Below are positions 1-10,898 of a stretch of DNA of 64,000 nt, piece by piece (position 1 is the stretch's first letter; each line of letters opens with the position of its first letter). The position numbers and the translations under genes are program-made. Under the pieces are notes generated by a model. It was not told the origin of the DNA. It did no database searches and was given only the letters and a program-made list of their open reading frames with translations. Source of the DNA: Drosophila persimilis. Its lineage: Eukaryota > Arthropoda > Insecta > Diptera > Drosophilidae. The stretch lies in NCBI RefSeq assembly GCF_003286085.1, contig NW_020825289.1:14694001-14758000 (forward strand), given 5' to 3'.

Positions 1-1
1 C

Positions 2-554
2 ATCTCGTCCCGTGTGTCCCATCTGCAGCTTGTGCTCAATCATCAGGACGTGGTAAACAAAACAAAATGTTCCGGACTGTGCGTTAGCACTGGCACCGGC
101 TCCACATCGTGGCACACAAGCATAAATCGCATCACCAGCCGCGACGTTGACGATTTGCTTCAATCGCTGCCCAATAGCAACTCTGCCGATGTGCTCCGAC
201 TACGCGAGAATACTCAGGAGATCGCCCATCGGTATAACCAAGGGCTGCTCTTCGCACCAGACGATCCGCGGCTCTGTTATTCAATCAGGGAGCAGATCTG
301 TGTGGGCGTTTGGCCCTCGCCGAAGACATTTAAGAAGCGAGATTTCGTGCAGAATGTGTTCGTTAAGTCGCACTGCATCGATGCCAGTGAGTAGTCGATG
401 GGCATCATCTTGTATTCATTTCATCATTTCTAATTTGTATTCGCTTACAGATCTGGTCATAGATGGCAGCATATCCTATCCATTCAACGATGGCGCCAAG
501 GCATTGCTTGAGGTCCATCCCGAGGATGCCCTCCTGACGATCGCCCTAGACTGA
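2..554 (+). CDS. NAD kinase, mitochondrial NADK2-type, 3' part only
   Basis: NAD kinases phosphorylate NAD+ to NADP+, and the NADK2 branch acts in mitochondria. The frame is already open at the window edge, so the start lies upstream. Exons are 2-386 and 451-554, joined in phase through a GTGAGT donor and a TTACAG acceptor. The visible C-terminal part is about 162 residues. The key evidence is the NAD-kinase glycine-rich stretch CSGLCVSTGTGSTSWHTSIN at about residues 20-39 of the visible part, which resembles the NADK2 pattern of CTGTGS followed by W and INR. The end of the protein (VHPEDALLTIALD) also fits the C-terminal beta strands of the family. It converges on the helicase gene, with 150 bp between stop codons. 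In D. melanogaster I would expect CG8080, but that name is from memory. Confidence 0.85.
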
Positions 555-704
555 TTTCTGATGAAGCAAGAAGCGTAGTAAAGTAAAGTGCCTGGCTCTC
601 TAGCCGTAGCATGTCTGAAGTTCTAAAATTATTTAAGTGTGCAATTTGCAGACTACTTAGAAGTTTAAGCTCAAAAGTTATTTTGTTATTATATAAACAT
701 TTAT

Positions 705-2593
705 TTATAAATGTCCCTTAACTTTTCTTTTCGATTTAAAATTTTTCTGCTTGTCCAATGAAACGTTCGGTTTGATTCGATTCATCTTCTTTGGTGGTTC
801 ACCTTCCACCCCATCTTTAGAAGATCGACTCCGGCCTCTACCTTTTTTCTCGAATCGCGCACTATCTACGGACTTGAAGCGTTCGTCTTGTAGGAGTACT
901 TTGCCCTCTTCACTAGTGGCGGAGTCTGCCTGCTGAAGTTTCCGTTTTCGACGAATTTCCTTCAGTTTATCCTTTTGCTTTTTGCGATAGCTGCACACAT
1001 AGAAATCAAAAGAATTATTCAATGATTTCAAAAAGCGAAAATTAGACAGCTTACAGTGCTTCCATTTCATCTGGATCCTTGCCCTCCATTATCCACGTTT
1101 TGCGTCTGTAGTTTTGGGCACGCTCGTCAAAGTCATTGTTATCCAGCTGCATCTCCGATTCACGTCGCGTCACATTCACTTGCATGAAAATTCGCTCCAC
1201 CATTCGCTCTGAAATATAGAATATAGGGGGTTTCAGTATGGATATATGTATATAAGAAGGTAGGATGACCACATACGATCTATTGGATGCTCTGTAAGCT
1301 TTGTGTTAATTTCTGTCTCAATCGCGCCCAGAAGTTCGAGGTCGCGCGGAAATCGAAATATGGAAATGGACATGCCTTTGCGGCCAGCCCTCGCTGTCCG
1401 ACCCACGCGATGAATGTATTCCTTGGGCGTCCGTGGTAGCATGTGATTGATCACCAGTTGCACGCTGGGTATGTCCAGGCCGCGAGATGCCACATCCGTG
1501 GCAATCAGTGTGCGGATGTGATTGGACTTGAAGCGACTGAGGGCCGCAACACGCTCCTTTTGCCGCATAAACCCGTGCAAGCATACATTGTCAATGTCCA
1601 TACTCTTAAGGGTCATGGAGAGAAGTTGACAGTATCTGAAATTGACGAAATTTTGAGTTTAGCTTTTCGGGGTAGATGGAGTTGCATGTACTTTTTTGTA
1701 TTTGTGAATATCATCACATTGGAATTTTCGTTTTCCTCGCGATATTTGCGCAGCGACTCGATCAGAACCATATCACGATCGTAGTCGGCGCACAGCAGGT
1801 ATCGCTGATCCAGAGTGTCTACAGTGGCTACATTAGAGTCTTGCGACCATTCGATACACTAAACAAAGAACAAGTTTGTTGAAATTAATCCTTTTTGTCA
1901 TTGAGATCTACTTACATCCTTGGATATGGGGAATATACTGGACTCCTTCATAAAGTCCTTCATAGTGGCGGAGAAGAAAAGGTTCTGCCTGGTACTCGGC
2001 AAACATCTTTCGATTATGGCCAAGCTCTCATCAAAGTCGCCGTTCAGCATGCGATCAGCCTCGTCCACAACGAGATATTTTAGATTATCGAATGAAAACG
2101 TGTCACAGCCCGTCAAGTGATCGGCCAGACGTCCGGGCATGGCCACCACAATGTGCGGACGCTGCATTAACTTCTGGCTTTCGATCATCTGATCAGTGCC
2201 GCCGGATACGACGCACACTCGCACTCCCATTGGTTGGCCGGCCACCAGAAACTGCTCCGATATTTGATAAGCCAACTCATGTGTGGGGGTTAGAACCAAG
2301 GCAAAATGGCTAACTGGCTCTTCGCTCAATCTCTCCAGAATGGGCAGGGCGAAGGCAAAGGTCTTTCCCGATCCCGTCTGTGCGGCGCCAATGCAATCCT
2401 TTCCCGACAATATCGCGGGAATGCAATTCTGTTGGATAGGTGTTGCGCCCTTGAGGCCTATACAAATAAAGTTCACACATAAGCAGGCTTTATCTAGTGG
2501 TAAATATATATAGTTACCTAATTTTGTTAGTTGTTTCACCATCCAAGGACGTAGTCCCAGGCTCTGAAACGGATTCGCCTCCTTTCGTTGCAT
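705..2593 (-). CDS. Dbp45A: DEAD-box ATP-dependent RNA helicase Dbp45A (DDX49 family)
   Basis: ATP-dependent RNA helicase of the DDX49/Dbp8 group, expected to act in the nucleolus in ribosomal RNA processing. The exons on the minus strand, in transcription order, are 2593-2518, 2457-1916, 1858-1692, 1635-1277, 1208-1055 and 990-705. This gives 527 residues, close to the family length. Visible motifs are the Q motif near the N-terminus (NPFQSLGLRPWMVKQL), motif I AQTGSGKT, PTHELA (Ia), GG, PGRL (Ib), VDEADRM (II, DEAD), SAT (III), then ATDVASRGLD (V) and HRVGRTAR (VI) in the second RecA domain. The C-terminal extension is charged and lysine-rich (YRKKQKDKLKEIRRKRK), as in DDX49. The start codon is the first ATG after an in-frame run of 5' sequence and directly precedes the Q motif. 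The promoter carries Motif 1 and Motif 6-like words. Confidence 0.93.
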
Positions 2594-2626
2594 TTTTTGT
2601 AAACAAAACAACGTGTGCGAGATCAG

Positions 2627-2700
2627 CAGTGTGACTGTATGGATTTGTCCATACAATGTACGGTCTGACCCTGAATAATATACCGAAATATACCATAAAT
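2627..2700 (-). promoter_or_regulatory. Motif 1/Motif 6-type housekeeping promoter of Dbp45A
   Basis: About 35-105 bp upstream of the Dbp45A start codon, the minus strand carries GTCACACTG (2627-2635), a one-mismatch match to Ohler Motif 1 (YGGTCACACTR, bound by M1BP in Drosophila). It also carries GGTATATTT-like words (about 2680-2695) resembling Motif 6. No TATA box is evident at a suitable distance. This is the usual promoter class of Drosophila housekeeping genes. The exact start site cannot be seen. Confidence 0.55.
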
Positions 2701-3237
2701 ATACTGTCGGATTGAAGTGCATCATATTCCTCGTTTTTGATATTCGGTTGAATATTACTAGCCGGCTAGGACCCCCAGATCTGAACTCATAGTTTTATCC
2801 GATTGACGAATCACTTTCCTACAAGATTGGCTTATTTTAAGTTCTCATCTTTAAAGGACTGTTTGTAAAAGAGGTTTAAGCAACAAAAATGTCCACTGAA
2901 TTAATTATTTTACATAACAACTATACGCTAAACTACACATTTGATACATGTTAACTACATTTGTATGTAATTACCAAAAGCGACACCTGAAGGGGAAATG
3001 TACGTTTGGAATTTTTTGGCCGTTTTTTTTCATACAAGCCCCATGGAAGCGCCAGTGTGAAAAACCTCCGTTATGCACTTTTTGACATGGCTGTATAGGG
3101 CATTTCTACACGATTTCTACATTGGTGCATCGGACAAGAAGGTGAGTCCATAACGCGTCTTCAAAAATACTGGAAAATACTACGAAAAGTATAAGCATAT
3201 GCAAGGTGTGTGAGCTAGACAGGGTGGTGGGGAAAAT

Positions 3238-3303
3238 CAGTGTGACCGCGGATTTGTCTATAAAATATACTGTCTGACCGTCAGAAATATGCCGAAATAT
3301 ATG
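3238..3303 (+). promoter_or_regulatory. Motif 1 promoter of the 3455-6237 gene
   Basis: CAGTGTGACCG at 3238-3248 is a perfect reverse-complement match to Motif 1 (YGGTCACACTR). It is followed by about 55 bp that resemble the Dbp45A promoter region, including CCGAAATATA. The start codon of the plus-strand gene is about 150 bp downstream. A third, partial copy (CCAGTGTGA) is at 3052-3060. Confidence 0.5.
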
Positions 3304-3454
3304 TTGCAGCGATGCAGAATTCCAATAAAGCCTGCCTATCGACTAGGTTATTTTTCGGTTGCGTTAATACATTTCTGTTATATTCGATTTGTTATCGAGT
3401 GATTTTTGGCGCCAATCGGTACCGAAAACTAAAATAATATTATAATTCGAGGAA

Positions 3455-6237
3455 ATGGCTGAAAATTCGGGAGAACAGGGAACATTGGTTGCATTCCGTG
3501 AGCTACAGAGCATAGACCAAAAAGATATTGTTATCCTTATCGATGTTGCGTCGGCGTTAAAAAGCTGCAGCGAATGCATAAGGAATAACACCGTCAAGAC
3601 TGTGGATGTGTTGACACTATGGCTTAAAAAAGTACTCAGGGCATATATTGATGAAGCGGCTCGCTGCGTCACTGCTTTTAAACAAATGTGCGATTGGTTT
3701 CAGATGATGGTAAGTGAGTGCATGGACTACTATCCAAAAAAAAAAATGTTAAAGTCTTCAGTCTTTTACAGAAATCGTCGACTGATGTCGATTGCAGCGA
3801 TCTGATCACCGTACTTACGGAGGCTCTGAAATTTACAACAGCGTCCAAGGAACCGTTGCTGAAGGCGGGTGAACGTCTAGTACACGCTGCCGCCTTTTTC
3901 CTATTTTCCATTGTGCACGGCTATCTTAGTGAAAGGTGAGTTGGCGACTCTGTTTCATTTACAAGATGATAAAATGTGGAATTTCCCTCCAGTGAAAGTA
4001 GCTCCAAGCGCAATGTCCTAAAGGAACATGTTCCAAATGCCATCGGCCTACACTTAGCTGTGCTTTCCATGCTGACAGACACCACCGCCAGTGCAAGGAA
4101 AGTGAATGCGCGTATAACACCCCGTAAGTTATTGTCGCAGTTTCAACGCGACAGCTCACTCTTCAGGCTTTATTTGACAGTGATCCAACAGATGAACGAA
4201 ATTTCTGGTTTCCTAAGCGCTAAGATAACCCATCTGCAGGCATTTATAAAAACAAGCGAAACGATGACCTATATTTGCCTGCACTACATGCAAAATGCTG
4301 ATCGTGGCCAATGGGAAGCTGGGACTATGCCTGATTGGCTCAAGGAAACCGTCTTGCATCTGTGCGACACGGTTCTCAACCAAATGGAAACAATCCAAAA
4401 GAAAGTAAGCACTCATAAGAACATTCAATTAGTTACAAGCTCTAAAAGTAGGCTTTTCTTTCATAGGATGCACTAACTGTGCCCTTGGAAAAGGTGGAAG
4501 AGTATCTGCGAGTAACGCACACATATTTATTAATGCTGTACGAACTTATTAAGACTAAGTGGAAGCATGTTGACGAATCTATTTCGGAAGCCCTTATTGA
4601 TTTGCTAATGAGTGTCTCATCGTAGGTCGGTCAAGTTCCACGCTTTTCTTGAATTTTATCATGTTTATTTTAGGACTCAAGATCTTGGCGAAAATATTTC
4701 ATTACTTATATCTAAATATATACGACCGGGCTTACTGAAAATCTTTGAGATGGCCTATCCATTGGAGGACTTTCAAAAGGTATGTTGACACCATACTTAA
4801 TTGTGATGTGTGATAATCGAATGCCTACATTTTAGCGACTTGTTTCTTTACTTATCGACCCAGAGGAAGCAGAAAATTACTTTTTTGATATTTGCTTTGA
4901 TTTTGTAGGTGTTGTCACAGTAGACAATGCAGCTCTGACGCCTTATACCTGTCAAACATTGCAGAAAATATTTGAATACATATTTAGAGGTATGTTATGT
5001 GTGGTACAAAACTTTATGAGGATCGTTCGTGCTATAATTTAATTTTCTTGTCAGACGCCTCTCATTTTGTCAACGCTGACCATTACGAACGAGCAATTGA
5101 AGCCTTTGCCAGCCTAATGTACTTGGCAGAATGTGAGGAATTAGACAACTACTTTTGCACTGGTGTGTTTCAAGAGGATCCCGTCACATCACAAGTCTGT
5201 GCAGATATACTAATGCTCTCGTTTCGGTTGTATTCCCCTTTTGATTCCCCTTTTATGCAACTAATGCCATACCCACATTACAGGTTGGTTGAGGCAAATC
5301 CTGGCTGGAACAGAAACACGCTAATCCAGGCTACTAATTACTGGAAAGAGTGCAACAACTCGTATGCGATGTTCTCACATAGCCCGAATCAGTGGCATGT
5401 GCAGCGCTTCTTTAAGTATTTCCATGGCATCGGAAAACATGAGCCTCCACCATTTACTGCTCAGAATTTTCGGTATCTCCGTGCTGTTGCACCTGTAAAT
5501 AACAGATATGTGGAAACTCTACTGGAGCGGTTGCAGCTCATAGGCAATGGTGCACAAAGTAAAATAGAGCTGTACTATGAAGTGGTGAGTAGAGTCGAAA
5601 GGAATATAAGGGTTTCTGAAGTTTGGTTTACCAACAGGTTGCTATCATGGAGCTATTGGCGCACCAAAAGAAGACGGATCTTTCAAAATGGCTTCAACAG
5701 ACATATGAATTCGTCAGGGAGCTACTCAAGGACGAAAAGTGCGATACATTCACCAGTGTATATTTCCAGCTGGTGGGCCATTCTAGCCCATCCGCACAGC
5801 TGCAACTATTACGGGGACTGGCTCCTGTTGTCGGACACTGCAACTGGCATATCCAGAAGTTTCTACATGCCTGCAAGGGCAGCGATGATGCACAGCTGAG
5901 GGCATTCAGTGCACGCCACTCCATAGATAAAATAGTGCTACCCCTGTTGGAAGCAGTGCAGCAGAAACCATCGCCTGGGACCACCGCTGCGGACAGACAG
6001 TGTAAATTGCTGACTAAATCGAGCTATAAGCGCGATACGGCGCACGTCTGTAAAGTGCAGTGTCTGAAGCGTAAGCGGGCTGAGAGCACACCCAAGGAAA
6101 TAATAAGGGAACTCCACGACAGTTCCCTACAGCTGGTTCAGAGTGCAGTCGGTCTGGATGCTGCGGATAAAGAGCAGGTAAAAAAAGTCATCGACAGCTT
6201 GTGTAACATTCTGAAAAGAGTAGATTGTATTGTTTAA
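3455..6237 (+). CDS. Large helical protein, possible FIRRM/C1orf112 (DUF4487) relative
   Basis: Eight exons join in phase: 3455-3709, 3772-3935, 3993-4404, 4467-4621, 4674-4779, 4836-4989, 5055-5584 and 5638-6237. Together they encode 791 residues. The protein is almost entirely predicted alpha-helical and rich in leucine, with no catalytic motif. This looks like a HEAT/ARM-type scaffold. A basic patch KRKR at 736-739 could be a nuclear localisation signal. It is followed by a helical C-terminus (residues about 745-791). The length, the segment near residue 500 (QRFFKYFHGIGKHEPPPFT) and the pattern of a KR-rich patch plus terminal helix resemble human FIRRM/C1orf112. That protein is a FIGNL1 partner in recombination and crosslink repair. 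I judged this by eye, so the identity is weak inference and the function should be read as unknown. The gene converges on the nucleoside transporter, with only 43 bp between stop codons. Confidence 0.8.
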
Positions 6238-6280
6238 ATCGTTGAATATTCGAATAAGTAGTCTTCGAAAATTGAGATTT

Positions 6281-8409
6281 CTAAATATTCATCATAATAT
6301 GATCCGCACGATCGTCGTCCATGTGGGAGCCGGTATAGATTTCGAATCTCTTGTTTATAGTATCCATGTCACGTTTTTGAATGAGAATACCTAATAAAGT
6401 GAATGTTTCTGCATGGCATCATCCTGACAATGTTTGTGACGAATGCAAACTTACCCGCAATTGATGCCGATGTATAGCTGACAAAACTGCCAGCAAAGAA
6501 GGCACGCACCGCTACTCGCGTTATATCCGAGCGTCTGGATGGAGACATGGCGCTCAAAGCTGCTATTAGGATGCCCAGGGAGCCCGGATTGGCGAAGCCG
6601 CAGAGGGCGAATGTGCCGATTGCAGCGCTCCGATGCTGCAAGCATAGACACAGAAAAAGATCAATACTGTCAAATGGTGAGAGTAAACAATGGTGTTACA
6701 TCAACTTTGTTGCCTTTGATAAATTCGCCCAGGTGCTTGTAGCCCACGAACTCGTTGATGAACGTCTTCTCGGCCACCACAAGTCCAATTTTCTCACAGT
6801 CATAGTACGGCACACCCATGATGAAAACCAGTGGGATGAACATCTTACTGAGCAGATACAGCAAACTGACGTCATTCAGGCCAAGCATCTCGAATATCCA
6901 CTCGGTGGTGGCACTGAAGAAGTAAAGAATGGCAAGAAAGGCAATAATGTTCGAGACAATACCCAGGACAATCATCATAGCGGCTGCAGCGCCGCTGGTT
7001 GCTGCATCCAAGATGGAAGTCTCCGATCTGCAGAAGACGATGGATGTTCATGTTTGATGTTGTTAGATAAAAATAAAACTTACGATTTCTCCAGCTGGAT
7101 ATTTTCAGATCTTGTTTGGGACTCCTCCGTCTCCGGGTAGAAGAGCTTGGAGAACGCCAGCGAGGCCGGAGCCGCCATCACACTGGCCGTGATGAGATGG
7201 GCCGGCGACGCGCCAAACGAAATATACGCACCCAGTACTGTTCCTGCGACTGTGGCATAGCCTGAGGTGCAGATTGTATGCAGCTCACTCTTTGTGAGTA
7301 TATCGATGTACGGCCGAATGAGTAGGGGACTCTCTGACATGCCCAGGAAAACATTGCCGGCCGCATTGACGCTCTCGCAGACTGTAGTACCGACCATGGA
7401 CTGCAGCATGAACCCAAACGCACCCAGAAAGAACTGCATCACGCCGAGATAGTACAGGCAGGAGGTGACCACGCTGAAGAAGAATATCACCGCCAGTATG
7501 GCAAAGGCGAACACAAACTCGTCGCAAATGCGATCGCCATAGACGAAGCGGGCTCCGTGATCGGCAAATCTAAGGAAAATAGTGACTTTCTCGCCAGCGC
7601 AGTCAAACAAGTCTCGACCAAAGGCCAAGCGGATGCAAACAATGCCCAACAACAGTTGTCCCAGGAGACCATGCGTAACTATCCTCCATGGAATGTCCTT
7701 GTGGTGCTTTGATGCAGCGAATCCTATGAGTATGAAAACTACCGGTCCAGCAAGTCCCACCATTTTTCTCGAGTCATCGCGGCATTCGAATAGCAAGTAG
7801 GCCACAGCAAGGACGGTAACAAAAAGCAGCATTATAATAGAGATTATCCTATCCGGTGGTTTGTCAGGTTAGGAAAGAAGGAACAACTAGGAGCAAATAA
7901 AACATTCGTTGTGCGCTACACTCACTTGCGGCGACTGAATTCTATCCAATTGTCAATTGCCGGATCGATCCTTGTGTCATACAATTTTTGTCCTATAAAA
8001 GGCTTGAAGACCCAGTAGTATAGCCAAAGTATATAGAAAACTACAAAGCAAAATATGAGGAACCCGTAGCCATGGCACCAATTCATTTTGCATAGTATGA
8101 ACGGTTTAAATTTATCGTCTTTTGAATCAACGTCACTCGAATCGGTTGCATTTAGGTTCGTACTGTTTTCCGAAGACGGTTCGTCTGAACTGCTCGGATC
8201 AATACATTTGTCGGTTTTCCTGTCTGGACGTGATCATTTCGTACCATAAATCAAGCATCAAATAAATTACAACACCTACCATAAGTGATATAAACCACTG
8301 TAGCGGCTATGAAATATGAAATCCACAGAATGTGAAAAAGTATATGGAGCAAAAGAAGAAGAATTTTTCTCTTTTTCGAGGGTACTTCTTCGTCCTCTAG
8401 TGGTTCCAT
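6281..8409 (-). CDS. Concentrative nucleoside transporter, downstream CNT copy (SLC28)
   Basis: Sodium-coupled nucleoside importer of the plasma membrane (SLC28/CNT family). The minus-strand exons in order are 8409-8280, 8223-7926, 7848-7084, 7027-6700, 6635-6455 and 6390-6281, encoding 603 residues. The N-terminus has a membrane helix (about 16-40), then a Ser/Asp/Asn-rich loop with NST and NAT glycosylation sequons, then the transporter core from residue about 143. Family signatures are GMSESPLLIRPY (312-323), SGYATVAGTVLGAYISFG, NEFVGY and CGFANPGSLGI. The second exon begins at the inner of two possible acceptors (GTCCAG, then ACAGG), because only this keeps the frame. A TATA-like ATATATATA run lies about 55 bp upstream of the ATG. 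It is one of two tandem paralogues. D. melanogaster has CNT1 and CNT2 here, but I cannot say which this is. Confidence 0.92.
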
Positions 8410-8645
8410 GGTTTATGTTTGAATCTTATGAATTTTTTTATGAATTATAGGTTTTAAATTATATATATACTCTGTTCATTATATTATGATATAAGACGTC
8501 AGGATTACCTGATCGTCCGGAAAACTTATAAAATTATGATGACCGTCCTCACATTGCTACTCAACTAACTGGTTTTTTAATGGATAATAGAAACCCTCCC
8601 ATATCGACGTTTGTGGATTTGGTTTAATAAATAACAGGTTTTTTT

Positions 8646-8651
8646 TTTATT
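8646..8651 (-). terminator. Poly(A) signal AATAAA of the upstream CNT gene
   Basis: TTTATT on the plus strand, so AATAAA on the minus strand, lies 55 bp past the stop codon of the 8706-10898 transporter gene. It is followed by an A/T-rich tract. Confidence 0.55.
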
Positions 8652-8705
8652 ATTCTTAAGATGATAAGCTGCCTATAAAGATTTAAGATCTAAACCTGTG
8701 TATTC

Positions 8706-10898
8706 CTAGACGTGCGTGGCATTTCTGCTAGCCAATTTCTGTATGATCCTGTCGTAGTTCGCTCTTTCGTCGCCTTCTTGTAGAAGTATGCCTGAAAGAA
8801 AAGTTGAAAGGACATTGAATAATCATAAATTCTTCTATGGTTAATCTAGTAAGCTGACCTGCAAAACTGGCCGACACAAAGCACACAATGCTGCCCACGA
8901 CAAAGGCTCTGAAGGCCACCGCGGTGATGGTTGAGCGTCGATGCGGGGCCATGACACTCAGAGAGCCAATGAGGATGCCCAGGGAGCTGGGATTGGCAAA
9001 GCCGCAGATGGCAAACGTGGCGATTCCTCCGCTGCGAGCCTAAAATTCATTGAGGATTAGTGAATGATGACCCCATATGATATTCAAGGCTTACTGTGAT
9101 GTCGCCCGCTAGTATGTATGCGCCCAGTCGTTCGTAGGCCACAAACTCGTTGATTATAGTCTTTGTGGCCACGACCTTGGCAACGAGATTACAGTCCTGG
9201 CTCGGCACGCCCATGGCCCAGACGAGCGGAATGAACAGCTTTGAGAATATCCACTCAAAGTCGATATCATCGACGCCCACCAGATATCCAAGCCAATTGA
9301 CTATGCCGTTGAGGAAGGCGACGAAGGCTACAAAAGCCACGATATTGGCAATGATACCCAGGACAATGGGCACGGCATTGCTGGCACCGCTGGACGCAGC
9401 ATCGAGTAAGGACGAGTCCTGGCTGTATGGAAAAATAGTCAAACTTGATTGGCACACTGGATAATTCATTGACCTACGATTTCTCCAGCTCAATGGACTC
9501 CGATGTGGTCTGACTCTCCTCGGTCTCCGGCATATAGAGTTTGGAGATTGCCAGAGTGGCTGGGGCAGCCATTACTGAGGAGGTAATTAAATGCGCCGCA
9601 GATGCCCCGAAGGACAAATAGGCAGCCAGCACTGTGCCGGAGACTGTCGCAAATCCGGAGACCATTATGCTGTGTATCTCACTCTTAGTCAGCTTGTTGA
9701 TATAGGGCCGGATGAGCAGGGGACTCTCGGACATGCCCAGGAAGATGTTAGCCGCGGCGGTCACGCTTTCGCAGACGGTTGTGCCAAGTAACTGCTGCAG
9801 TATCCAACCCAGCTTGACCACCACCCACTGCATAGCGCCCATGTAGTACAAAATGGAGATGAAAAAGCTGAAGAAGAAAATCACGGGAAGAATGGCGAAG
9901 GCAAAGACTTCGGCTTGAATCAAGAAGTCGCCGAAGACAAACTGGGCCCCATCTTTGGCGTAGTCGAGGAACGTGGCGACTTTCTTGCCCAGACAATCGA
10001 AGATATTGCGTCCCACCTCCCAGCGAATGCAGATTATGCCCAGCAGGAATTGGCACGTGATTCCTGTGATCACTACGCGCCACTTGATAGCACTGCGTTT
10101 TGTGGAAAAGCAATAGCCACACAGGATGAAGAAGCAGGGGGCTACCATCGACACCAGCTTCTGCGGTTCGTCCTTAGTCTCGAAGTACAGGAAGATAGCT
10201 AGGAAGACCAGTAACAAGGCTATGCTGGCCAGCGAGACAGCTCTGCGAAGTACACGATTATCTTATCCGACATGTGATCGATAGTGAAATAATCAAAGAC
10301 TCGTACCTGGTTCTGCTAAAGTTGTGCCACTTTTGGGCAGCCGGCTTTAGGTACTCCCTGTGTAGCCAGATTCCCACTTTGGGCTTGAATATAAAGTAGT
10401 AGAACAGACCAAAGTAGACGAATACCAGCAGGAGTAAGAGCATACCATAGCCAGAGCAGAAATTGATGCCACAAAGAGGATTATCTGAGCTCCAAGTGCA
10501 CTCGTAATTAGCTAATAATAAGAAATAAATCGGATAGAATGATACATTATAATGATTGTGAGTGATACACTCGTACTTACTGATGTCATTATAGTGATAA
10601 GTGGCATACGAGAAGTAGCCCACGACCACAACGTGTAATAGAATGTATACTGAAATCTTCACGATGCGTCCCATTTTCGGATTGTTGTAGAAGAATCCCT
10701 TTCCATCTTCTCCCTGTTGCGGCAAGTTACGGTCTTCGCGTGGAATTTCCTTGAATGGTTCCGAATTTGGTATCTCCAGTTCCCTCTGCAAAGATGAATG
10801 CAAATATGATCAATCAATGCTTGTGGGGAGGTATCTATACTTACATGATCCAGTTCGTAGCCATTGTTTATGACGTCCTTCGCCGTATCCGTTGTCAT
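8706..10898 (-). CDS. Concentrative nucleoside transporter, upstream CNT copy (SLC28)
   Basis: Second SLC28/CNT sodium-nucleoside symporter. The minus-strand coding exons are 10898-10845, 10785-10581, 10511-10307, 10242-9478, 9422-9095, 9039-8859 and 8791-8706, giving 607 residues. The ATG at 10898 sits directly after a TTTCATTGCAG acceptor, so a noncoding first exon must lie further upstream. The last four exons match the neighbouring gene in phase, and three match exactly in length (765, 328 and 181 nt). Core signatures are GMSESPLLIRPY (324-335), SGFATVSGTVLAAYLSFG, NEFVAYERLGAY and CGFANPSSLGI. The exon at 9422 must start at TACAG/CCAGG to keep the frame. The N-terminus is cytosolic and hydrophilic (about 1-60), followed by a membrane helix and then a Cys-containing loop (NYECTW...CGINFC). 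Confidence 0.92.

Larger units (their letters stand above)
2594..3454. other. Shared divergent upstream region, Dbp45A and the 3455 gene
   Basis: 860 bp between two divergently transcribed genes. It holds the two promoter segments described separately and one more CAGTGTGA word. The rest (about 2720-3030) is AT-rich with no open reading frame or RNA gene that I can support. Confidence 0.7.
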
